This document shows positions 24,319-30,780 of a stretch of DNA of 51,687 nt, in pieces. Each line of letters opens with the position of its first letter. Within the stretch, counting starts at the first letter, position 1. The position numbers and the translations under genes are program-made. Source of the DNA: CAZOWW01 sp964583765 (GTDB lineage Bacteria; Actinomycetota; Actinomycetes; Actinomycetales; Kineosporiaceae). The notes under the pieces were generated by a model. The model saw only the letters and a program-made list of their open reading frames with translations, had not been told where the DNA came from and did no database searches. The DNA is taken from assembly GCA_964583765.1 (NCBI GenBank), contig CAZOWW010000023.1, forward strand, positions 1 to 51,687, in the 5' to 3' direction.

Positions 24319-25392
24319 TCAGCCGCGCTTCAGCACTGCGGCGATCGCCTCGGCGAAGTCCGCGATCCGCGGGCCCCAGCGCGAGGCGATGTCGTCGTCG
24401 ATGACCACGACCCGCCCGGAGGTCACGGCCGGTACCCCGGAGAAGGCGGGTCGCTTGGCCACCGTCGCTGCGGACTGGCCGCAGCACTTCCCGTCCGCCA
24501 GCACGATCAGCCCGGGGGCGGAGCGCACCACGTACTCGGCGGACAGCTGCGGGTAGCCACTCGCCGCCTTGGCCGCGGAGTCCGCGATGTTCGCGAGCCC
24601 GAACATCCGGTAGAGGCCGCCGATGAAGGTGCTGCTGGTCACCGAGTAGTACGTGTTGTCGAGCTCGTGGTAGACGCTCAGCCCCTTGGCCTCGGTACCC
24701 ACGGAGGCGATGGCCGCGGCGATCCGCCGCTGGGTGGTGCTGACCACCTGCTGCGCGGCCGCGGCGTGCCCGGTGGCCGCACCGAGGGTCGTCTCCTGCT
24801 GGTAGCTGTCGGCCAAGGTGTTCGCGGCGGGCAGCAGCAGGATCGGCACGGAGAGCGCCTTCAGACCGCTGACCAGGCCGTTCGTGTCGTTGGACGCCAC
24901 CACGAGATCCGGGTGGTACCCCGCGATCGCCTCGACGTTCGGCTGGAACCCGGAGAGCTTCGTCGTGGGTACGCCCGCCGGGTAGTTCGAGTTGGAGTCC
25001 ACCGCGACCACCTGGCCGCCGGCACCGACGGCGTAGAGGATCTCGGTGAGGCTGGGCGACAGCGAGACGATGCGGTGCGGCGCGCCCGACAGGGTGACCG
25101 TGCCGTTGCTCGCGTGCACGGTCACGGGGAACTGATGGACGGCGATCACCGTGGACACCGGCGAGGTGGGAACCGACGGGGTGGCCACCGGCGAGGTCGT
25201 GCCGGCGCTACTGCCGCCCGTCGTCCCGGAGGTCACCGTCGACGACGCACCGCCACCGGGCCCGCCGCAGGCGGCGAGCAGGAGGGCGGCACCGATCGCG
25301 AGCAGCGAGGCGGTCCGGACGGGCCGGAACCCCGGCGGGATCGGACGAGCGGAACCGGTCCGGTGGACCGGGCGGAGCGAGGTGGACAGCAC
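24319..25392 (-). CDS. btuF: Vitamin B12-binding lipoprotein of the ABC importer
   Basis: The ~357-residue precursor has a lipoprotein signal ending LLLAACGG, a Ser/Thr/Pro-rich tether of about 45 residues, and a BtuF/FhuD-type binding domain. Conserved strands include HRIVSLSPSLTEILYAVGAGGQVVAVD, cited as the opening IVSLSPSLTEILYAVGAG, followed by YHPDLVVAS. I chose GTG 25392 because GGGAG lies 6 bases upstream and the protein then begins close to its signal peptide; the longer frame to 25542 overlaps the riboswitch. Two adjacent cysteines (DGKCCGQS) occur in the C-terminal lobe. Confidence 0.88.
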   Translation of the reverse strand: MLSTSLRPVHRTGSARPIPPGFRPVRTASLLAIGAALLLAACGGPGGGASSTVTSGTTGGSSAGTTSPVATPSVPTSPVSTVIAVHQFPVTVHASNGTVTLSGAPHRIVSLSPSLTEILYAVGAGGQVVAVDSNSNYPAGVPTTKLSGFQPNVEAIAGYHPDLVVASNDTNGLVSGLKALSVPILLLPAANTLADSYQQETTLGAATGHAAAAQQVVSTTQRRIAAAIASVGTEAKGLSVYHELDNTYYSVTSSTFIGGLYRMFGLANIADSAAKAASGYPQLSAEYVVRSAPGLIVLADGKCCGQSAATVAKRPAFSGVPAVTSGRVVVIDDDIASRWGPRIADFAEAIAAVLKRG

Positions 25393-25414
25393 AGGGCACT
25401 CCCACAGGAAGGGG

Positions 25415-25429
25415 CCGGGTTGCACCCGG
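25415..25429 (-). promoter_or_regulatory. Small hairpin between riboswitch and btuF ribosome-binding site
   Basis: CCGGGT and ACCCGG form a 6-bp stem with a 3-base loop, about 12 bases upstream of the GGGAG before btuF. Its position suits part of the riboswitch expression platform, but I cannot show which pairing is switched. Confidence 0.4.
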
Positions 25430-25474
25430 GTCCCTCGCCCGACGCGCGACCCTGCCTCGGGGCCGAGGACGTCG

Positions 25475-25645
25475 ACGCAGGCAGGCGACCTGGCTCCGCC
25501 GGCTGCGACCACCCCGGGGGGAGGTGGCCAGGCCGACGTCACAGTTGCGGGACAGCGCCGGTTCTCGATCCGGACTTCGCTGCGGCTGCGCCGCCGACGG
25601 CCTCCAGGAGAACGCCGGCCAGCCGACCCTACCAGCGTGTCGGGT
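25475..25645 (-). promoter_or_regulatory. Cobalamin riboswitch
   Basis: On the minus strand the core reads AAGTCCGG, GAACCGGCGCTGTCCCGC and AACTGTGAC (25577 down to 25538). It is followed by the B12 box GAGCCAGGTCGCCTGCC (25497-25481). Both elements fit the cobalamin riboswitch consensus in order and spacing. It precedes btuF-btuC-btuD-cbiZ, so expression should fall when adenosylcobalamin is plentiful. The outer boundaries are approximate. Confidence 0.9.
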
Positions 25646-25684
25646 CAGGCCCCGCCGACCAGGTCAGGCCCTGCCACCGGGTGA

Positions 25685-25770
25685 GGACCGAGCCGTCGGG
25701 CAGGACTCGGGCAGGGCCGAGCCGCCGAACAGGACCGAGCCCGTCGGGCAGGGCCGAACCCGTCGGGCAG
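25685..25770. repeat. Imperfect GCCGAGCCCGTCGGGCAGG-type direct repeats
   Basis: At least three variants of CCGAGCC-CGTCGGGCAG follow one another here, with CCGTCGGGCA repeated exactly at 25741 and 25760. They lie directly after the stop of the sugar-binding lipoprotein gene (25773, minus strand) and before the riboswitch, and are probably transcribed as 3' UTR. Confidence 0.6.
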
Positions 25771-25772
25771 CG

Positions 25773-27122
25773 TCAGCTCCGAGGCCAGGACTGTTCCACC
25801 GCGGTGCAGAAGGCCTGGTCACTCTCCCCGGTGGAGATCCAGCGGGTCGCCTCGGACCAGAAGGTCCCGGTGCCGACCGCCGAGGGCATCTGGTCCGAGC
25901 CGTCGAAGCGCATGAGCCGGTGAGGGTCACGCAGCAAGGTGAGCACCAACCGCCCCAGGGGATCCGGAAGATCCGCCTCGGTCACCCCATTGTTGATCGA
26001 GACCCACCCGCCCCGCCGGGCCTTGGTCTGGGCGAAGTCGCTCGAGGCCAGGTACTGCTGCACGGCGCGGGTGGCCGGGTCGTCGTTGAACGCCGTCATG
26101 AACTCCCCGGCCACGACCAGCGGTTGCGTTTGGCCGTTCATCGAGGGCAGGACGAAGGCGTAGACCTCCTGGGAAGGGTTGATCAACGTGCCGCTCGGCC
26201 AGTCGTTCGCGTAGAACGACCCCAGGTGGTACAGAGAGCAATCGCCCGAGTCGACCACGGGCAGCCCGCCGTCCTGCCACGACGTGACCGCGATCGAGTG
26301 CACGTCTCCGAAGCCGCCGTTCACGTAGCGCGGATCCCGCAGGATCTCGCCGACCTGGTGGACGGCCGAGACCACCCGCGGGTCGTTGAAGGGCAGCCGG
26401 TGCGCGACCCAGGCGTCGTACACGCCAGGGGGCTGAGTACGCAGGAGGATGTCCTCGATCCAGTCCGTCACCGGCCAACCGGTGGAGTGGCCGGAGTCGA
26501 TCCCCGCGCACCACGGATGCTCGCCGTCGCTCGCGATCCGCCGGGACAGGGTCATGAGCTCGGCCCAGGTGCGTGGCACGGTCCAGCCGTGGCGGGCGAA
26601 CGCCACGGGCGAATACCAGACCAGCGACTTCACGTTCGCACCCAACGGGGTGCCGTAGAGCGCACCTCCGACCGAGGCGTAGTCGAGCCACGACCCGGGG
26701 TAGTTCTGGGTGGCCTCGGCAACCAGTTGTTGCGCGGCCGGCTTCAGCGCTCCCGAGTGAGCCAGGTCACGGATGAGTCCGGGCTGCGCGATGGCCGCCA
26801 GATCCGGTGCCTGTCCCGCGTGCACGCGGGCCTGCAGTTGGCTCTCGAAGTCCTCGGACGCCTCCCAGGAGATGTCGATACCGGTGCACCGCTCGAAGGG
26901 CTTCAGCACGTCCACGAAATTCTGTGCCTCGATCCCCCGGATCGCCGAGAAGATGGACACCTTGGCACCGCCGTAGCCCGAGCCGTAGTCCCCGAACCGC
27001 GAGCAATTCACCGCCCCCGAGGCCCCCGGGGAACTCTGCCCCGAGCCGCAACCGGGGAGCAGGAACAGCGCGGCACTTGCGAGGGTGATCGCAACGTGAC
27101 GTCGCCGGGCTCGCAATGACAT
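25773..27122 (-). CDS. Orphan ABC sugar-binding lipoprotein, copy 1
   Basis: This 449-residue family 1 extracellular solute-binding protein has a lipoprotein signal ending FLLPGCGSG. Core motifs are FERCTGIDISWE, WYSPVAFARHGW, TWAELMTLSRRI, PWCAGIDSG, GWPVTDWIEDILLR, SFYANDWPSG, and a C-terminal MPSAVGTGTFWSEATRWI. The pattern resembles alpha-glucoside or oligosaccharide binding proteins. The start at 27122 has GGAGG 6 bases upstream. It is a clear paralogue of the next gene (27518-28891), with conserved segments along its whole length. No permease or ATPase gene lies nearby. Confidence 0.88.
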   Translation of the reverse strand: MSLRARRRHVAITLASAALFLLPGCGSGQSSPGASGAVNCSRFGDYGSGYGGAKVSIFSAIRGIEAQNFVDVLKPFERCTGIDISWEASEDFESQLQARVHAGQAPDLAAIAQPGLIRDLAHSGALKPAAQQLVAEATQNYPGSWLDYASVGGALYGTPLGANVKSLVWYSPVAFARHGWTVPRTWAELMTLSRRIASDGEHPWCAGIDSGHSTGWPVTDWIEDILLRTQPPGVYDAWVAHRLPFNDPRVVSAVHQVGEILRDPRYVNGGFGDVHSIAVTSWQDGGLPVVDSGDCSLYHLGSFYANDWPSGTLINPSQEVYAFVLPSMNGQTQPLVVAGEFMTAFNDDPATRAVQQYLASSDFAQTKARRGGWVSINNGVTEADLPDPLGRLVLTLLRDPHRLMRFDGSDQMPSAVGTGTFWSEATRWISTGESDQAFCTAVEQSWPRS

Positions 27123-27399
27123 CGAATCCTCCGGACGGGGTTGCCGGGCACGAGAACGTCCGGGCCGACCCCGCCGCGTTGCAGGAGACGGCCTGCGCAC
27201 GTGAACCTAGCAGCAATCCCCAATGCACCGGGACACCCCGGGCATCCAGCGGAATACCGGATCTAGAACCCGCGGACAACGCTGCTCGTCACACCGTCGA
27301 GGACTCCGACCGAAGGCCAGGAAAGTGTTCCTGCTCACAGGAACTCCCGGCATCCCCACGGGAACTCACAGCACCGACGCCTCACCACCACACCCTCGT

Positions 27400-27420
27400 C
27401 ACCGACAGTGAGTGTCGGTG
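27400..27420. terminator. Second hairpin downstream of binding-protein copy 2
   Basis: CACCGACA and TGTCGGTG form a perfect 8-bp stem with the 5-base loop GTGAG. It lies about 100 bases after the stop of copy 2, behind the larger nested hairpin. Confidence 0.5.
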
Positions 27421-27437
27421 AGGGCACGCAAAGCTAA

Positions 27438-27507
27438 CGACGCGGCCCGGATCGCTACGTTACGTGAGAGTTACCAGAACGTAGCGTGTAGCTTCCGGGC
27501 CGCGTCG
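27438..27507 (-). terminator. Nested two-tier hairpin terminator of binding-protein copy 2
   Basis: CGACGCGGCCCGGA (27438-27451) pairs perfectly with TCCGGGCCGCGTCG (27494-27507). Inside it CGCTACGTT (27453-27461) pairs perfectly with AACGTAGCG (27478-27486). Self-complementary AGCT flanks both sides. It begins 10 bases after the minus-strand stop of copy 2. Confidence 0.85.
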
Positions 27508-27517
27508 AGCTAAATGG

Positions 27518-28891
27518 TCAGCTCTTGGGCCAGCTGGCCTCGATCGTGTCGCACACCTGTTTCGTGGTGTACTTGGGGTCACGAATCCACTTGGTCATCT
27601 CGGTCCAGAAGGTACCGGTACCCACCGCCGCAGGCATCATGTCAGAACCGTCGAAACGGATGACGACGTTGTCCTGCCGCAGCATATCCACGGAGAGCTT
27701 GTCGATGGGGCCGGGCACGTTCTGCTTTTCGAGTTGCTTGTTCGCCGAGATCCAGGCGCCGAGGGCCGCCTTGGCGTTCGTGAACTCCGGGGACGTCATG
27801 TAGAGCTGCACGGCCTGTGTGGCCTTGTTCGTGTTGAAGGCGGCGAGGAATTCACCGGCCACCTCCACCGACTTCTGGTTCGGGTACTTGTCCGGCAGGG
27901 CGAAGGCGAAGACGTCCCCACCGTCCTGGGCGATCCGCGTGTGCGCCGGCCAGTAGTTCGCGTAGAACGAGGCCTGCCGGTGCATCGCGCATTCCCCGCT
28001 GTCCGCGATCGGCAGACCACCGTCCTGGAAGGAGATGTTCGCGATCGAGGCCACGTCCGCATATCCGCCACCGGCCGGGTCGAAACCACCGTTGACGAAC
28101 TTCTGGTTTCGCAGGATGTCGCCCACCTTGTTGATGGCGTCCTGCACCCGGGGGTCATTGAAGGCAATCCTGTGCGCAACCCAGTCGTCGTAGACCTTGC
28201 CCCCGTAGAACCGGAGGAGAACATCCTCGACCCAGTCGGTGGCCGGCCATCCGGTCGCGGTTCCCGATTCAATTCCCGCGCACCACGGCTTGATCCCGGA
28301 TTTCGCGATCTGATTGCTGAGGCTGATCATTTCGTCCCAGGTCTCCGGGACCTTCCAGCCGTGCATCTGGAACGCGGACGGCGAGTACCAGACGAGCGAC
28401 TTCACGTTGGCCCCGAGCGGGGGCGCGTAGAACTGCCCCTTCACCGTCCCGTAGTTGATCCACGCCCCGTCATAGTTCGCCTTCGTCGCCAACCTGACCG
28501 CGTCCGAGGCGGGCTTGACGGCGCCCTGGTCCACGAGGGACTGCAGCAGACCCGGCTGTGGCAGCACCCCGAGGTCCGGCGGGTTACCCGCCTTGATCTC
28601 GCCCTGAATCTTCGACTCGACGCTCGGCGTGCCCGCCCAGTCGATCTTGATCCCGGTGCACTTCTGGAAGGGGGTCAGCGCGGTGACGAACTTCTGCGCC
28701 TCCACGTCCTGGATCCCGCTGTCGATCACCACCACGGCTCCCTTGTACCCGGAACCGTACTTCGCCATGCCAGAGCACGAGATCGCGTTACCTCCGGAGC
28801 CGATCCCGCCGCCACAGCCGCCCAGGGCCAGGGCGACCACCACCGTCCCGACCGCGACGGCTGAGCGTCCTGGCCGCCTACGCACAGACAT
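27518..28891 (-). CDS. Orphan ABC sugar-binding lipoprotein, copy 2
   Basis: This 457-residue paralogue of copy 1 has a lipoprotein signal ending ALALGGCGGG. Shared segments include GAKVSIF/GAVVVID-type first strands, CTGIKIDWAG, PLGANVKSLVWYSP, TGWPATDWVEDVLLRF, SFYANYWPAHTR, and MMPAAVGTGTFWTEMTKWI. The protein ends IEASWPKS, compared with VEQSWPRS in copy 1. The start has GGGGAGGACGT directly upstream. It carries its own strong terminator and intergenic region, so the two copies are separately expressed. The ligand is probably a carbohydrate, and partner permeases must be encoded elsewhere. Confidence 0.88.
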   Translation of the reverse strand: MSVRRRPGRSAVAVGTVVVALALGGCGGGIGSGGNAISCSGMAKYGSGYKGAVVVIDSGIQDVEAQKFVTALTPFQKCTGIKIDWAGTPSVESKIQGEIKAGNPPDLGVLPQPGLLQSLVDQGAVKPASDAVRLATKANYDGAWINYGTVKGQFYAPPLGANVKSLVWYSPSAFQMHGWKVPETWDEMISLSNQIAKSGIKPWCAGIESGTATGWPATDWVEDVLLRFYGGKVYDDWVAHRIAFNDPRVQDAINKVGDILRNQKFVNGGFDPAGGGYADVASIANISFQDGGLPIADSGECAMHRQASFYANYWPAHTRIAQDGGDVFAFALPDKYPNQKSVEVAGEFLAAFNTNKATQAVQLYMTSPEFTNAKAALGAWISANKQLEKQNVPGPIDKLSVDMLRQDNVVIRFDGSDMMPAAVGTGTFWTEMTKWIRDPKYTTKQVCDTIEASWPKS

Positions 28892-29197
28892 ACGTCCTCC
28901 CCGCCATCTTCCCCCGAGCCTGACCTCACGGGGCTGTCCGTAAGGAAAGCCCCTCCCTTAACACGCTGGCAACAGTATCGGCACAAGGATCATGCCCGTT
29001 CGGTCAATTTCACAGGAACGGCTGCACTTTCCCTCGCCTGGCCCTGCCAGAAGCCAGTTGTCAAGGCCCGATCAGGGGTCGACCCGACCGGACGAACGCC
29101 CGAGTCGTGCCACGACCGGGACCGGTGGGCGGGCGACGGACCGTGCCCGGTCCGATGCCCACCTCCCACGTCCCGACCGCACCTGCAGGCGATGAAC
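28892..29197. other. Intergenic region upstream of binding-protein copy 2
   Basis: These 306 bases include a hairpin GGGGCT/AGCCCC (28930-28953) in the probable 5' UTR of copy 2, a minus-strand TTGACC without a convincing matched -10 box, and a 6-bp hairpin at 29138-29153 after cvnD. No gene is visible. Confidence 0.5.
29138..29153 (-). terminator. Possible terminator after the conservon
   Basis: GGACCG and CGGTCC form a 6-bp stem around TGCC, about 45 bases after the cvnD stop. It is short, so the call is weak. Confidence 0.3.
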
Positions 29198-29824
29198 TCA
29201 CCGGGTCAGGCGATCCATCGCATGCTTCACCAACACGATGAGGCTCTGCTTCGTCGCAGCGCGCGACCGTGCGTCGGTGTAGAGCATCGGGACGTCCTCC
29301 GGAACTGCGAGCGCCTCCCGCACGTCCTCGATCTGGTGCTTCGCGATCCCGTCGAAGCAGTTGATTCCTACCACGAACGGGATCTGTCGCGACTCGAAGT
29401 AGTCGACGGCAGGGAAGCACTGTTCGAGGCGATCGGTGTCGACCAGCACGACTGCACCGATGGCTCCTCGGACCAGATCGTCCCACATGAACAGGAACCG
29501 GTCCTGACCGGGCGTCCCGAACAGGTAGAGCCAGAGGTTGCCCGGCAGCGCGATTCGACCGAAATCCATCGCCACCGTGGTCTGGGTCTTCCGTTCGGTC
29601 ACCAGTCCGGCGTCGTCGACACCGACGCTGTGCTCGGTCATCGCCGCTTCCGTCGACAGCGGCTCGATGTCCGAGATGGACCCGATGAAGGTGGTCTTGC
29701 CGACGGCGAACCCCCCGGCAACGACAATTTTGACGACGGTGGGGGCGACATTCGCCTGCCCGCCCGGCGCGGCGCCAGGCGCCGCCGGGGCAGGCGCAGC
29801 GACGTCAGAGCGCGGAAATGCCAT
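29198..29824 (-). CDS. cvnD: Conservon small GTPase (CvnD-like)
   Basis: This 208-residue Ras-like GTPase has the P-loop GGFAVGKTTFIG, a G3 segment FGTPGQDRF, and NCFD in place of the usual NKxD. An Ala/Pro-rich leader of about 25 residues precedes the domain. In actinobacterial conservons this GTPase is the output partner of the roadblock and DUF742 proteins at the membrane. I chose ATG 29824, with GGAGAG about 10 bases upstream; GTG 29833 is an alternative. It overlaps the DUF742 gene by 20 bases. Confidence 0.88.
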   Translation of the reverse strand: MAFPRSDVAAPAPAAPGAAPGGQANVAPTVVKIVVAGGFAVGKTTFIGSISDIEPLSTEAAMTEHSVGVDDAGLVTERKTQTTVAMDFGRIALPGNLWLYLFGTPGQDRFLFMWDDLVRGAIGAVVLVDTDRLEQCFPAVDYFESRQIPFVVGINCFDGIAKHQIEDVREALAVPEDVPMLYTDARSRAATKQSLIVLVKHAMDRLTR

Positions 29825-30191
29825 TGAGAACACTCTCCAGGACGCTGAGCGTGGTGGCGGGGTTGTACGCGGACTCCGTTTCGGCCAGGCCGTGGACCCG
29901 GACCAGTTGCTCTTCGGACAGATCGCCGACGAGCACCCTGACGACTCCGATCGGTAACCTCACGTGAGCGGAGAGCTCCGCTACGGAGAGATACGTCCCG
30001 GATGTCAGATCGAGGATGCGCCGCTTCTCCGGCGTCAGACCGGCTCCCACGGTCCCGACGGCCTGGACGAGCGCCTCGACCGGAAGCGTCTCCGAGCTCG
30101 GCCGGGTACGGCCACCAGTGACCGTGTACGGCCGAACCGTCGACGCCTCCTCGAAGGCATCGTCCAGATGCGGCAGGCGAGGCATCGGCAT
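29805..30191 (-). CDS. cvnC: Conservon DUF742 protein (CvnC-like)
   Basis: This 128-residue DUF742 protein has VRPYTVTGGRTRP, the winged-helix-like LTPEKRRILDLTSGTYLSVAELSAH (cited by its segments LTPEKRRILDL and LSVAELSAHVRLP), VVRVLVGDL and the terminal NPATTLSVLESVLNG. The DUF742 protein links the roadblock protein and GTPase in conservons; its biochemical role is not settled. The ATG shares one base with the roadblock stop (TGATG), so translation is coupled. Confidence 0.9.
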   Translation of the reverse strand: MPMPRLPHLDDAFEEASTVRPYTVTGGRTRPSSETLPVEALVQAVGTVGAGLTPEKRRILDLTSGTYLSVAELSAHVRLPIGVVRVLVGDLSEEQLVRVHGLAETESAYNPATTLSVLESVLNGISAL

Positions 30192-30643
30192 CACCCCATC
30201 ACGGCGGTGCGGGTCGGGCCGGCGATCGGCAGGCGGGCCCGCATCTCCGTGACGAGTTGCGGGGTCAAGGTCGCCTCGGTGCGACTGACCAGCAGGGCCA
30301 TCTCGTAGCCCACGAGTCCGACGTCGCAGGTGGCATCTGCCACCACCGCCAGCACGGAACCGTCGGAGATGCTCATCAGGAACAGGAAGAGCGTGTCCAT
30401 CTCGACGATCGACTGCCGCACTTCCCCGCTGCGCAACTGCCGCGCCGCGCCACGGGTGAGGCTCGAAAGACCGGCCACGATGGCCGAGAGCTGGTCACCG
30501 CTGGTCCGGTCGAGCTCGTCCGACATGGCCATCAGCAGGCCGTCGGCCGAGACCACGAGCGTGTGCCGAACACCCGGCACGCTCTTCACGAAATTGTCGA
30601 GCAGCCAGTTGAAGTTGGCTGCCTCGGGGCTCATCGCGGTCAC
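30191..30643 (-). CDS. cvnB: Conservon roadblock/LC7 protein (CvnB-like)
   Basis: This 150-residue roadblock/LC7 protein has NFNWLLDNFVKSVPGVRHTLVVSADG (cited in part: NWLLDNFVKSVPGVRH and LVVSADGLLMAMS), AIVAGLSSL, and DGSVLAVVADATCDVGLVGYEM in the second half. Roadblock proteins regulate the partner GTPase and probably act in phosphosignalling from the kinase. The start is GTG 30643, with GGAGGG about 9 bases upstream; ATG 30634 is possible. It follows the kinase gene by 137 bases. Confidence 0.9.
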   Translation of the reverse strand: MTAMSPEAANFNWLLDNFVKSVPGVRHTLVVSADGLLMAMSDELDRTSGDQLSAIVAGLSSLTRGAARQLRSGEVRQSIVEMDTLFLFLMSISDGSVLAVVADATCDVGLVGYEMALLVSRTEATLTPQLVTEMRARLPIAGPTRTAVMG

Positions 30644-30780
30644 GGGACTGGTCCCTCCGGTCCATCGGTGGTGCGGTCGCTGCGCATGGTCGGTCGGTGT
30701 CTGGGCTGGTCAGCTGTCTCGGGCACACGGGGCTCGGTGGCCGGCAGGTCTGCCGGGGATCCGGCCCCGGGATCTGCCCC

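Larger units (their letters stand above)
27123..27517. other. Intergenic region between the two binding-protein genes
   Basis: These 395 bases hold two hairpins (listed separately) and must contain the promoter of copy 1. Candidate minus-strand -10 boxes are TAGGTT (27209-27204), and TATTCC preceded by TTGTCC at 17 bases. I cannot choose between them. No gene is visible. Confidence 0.5.
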
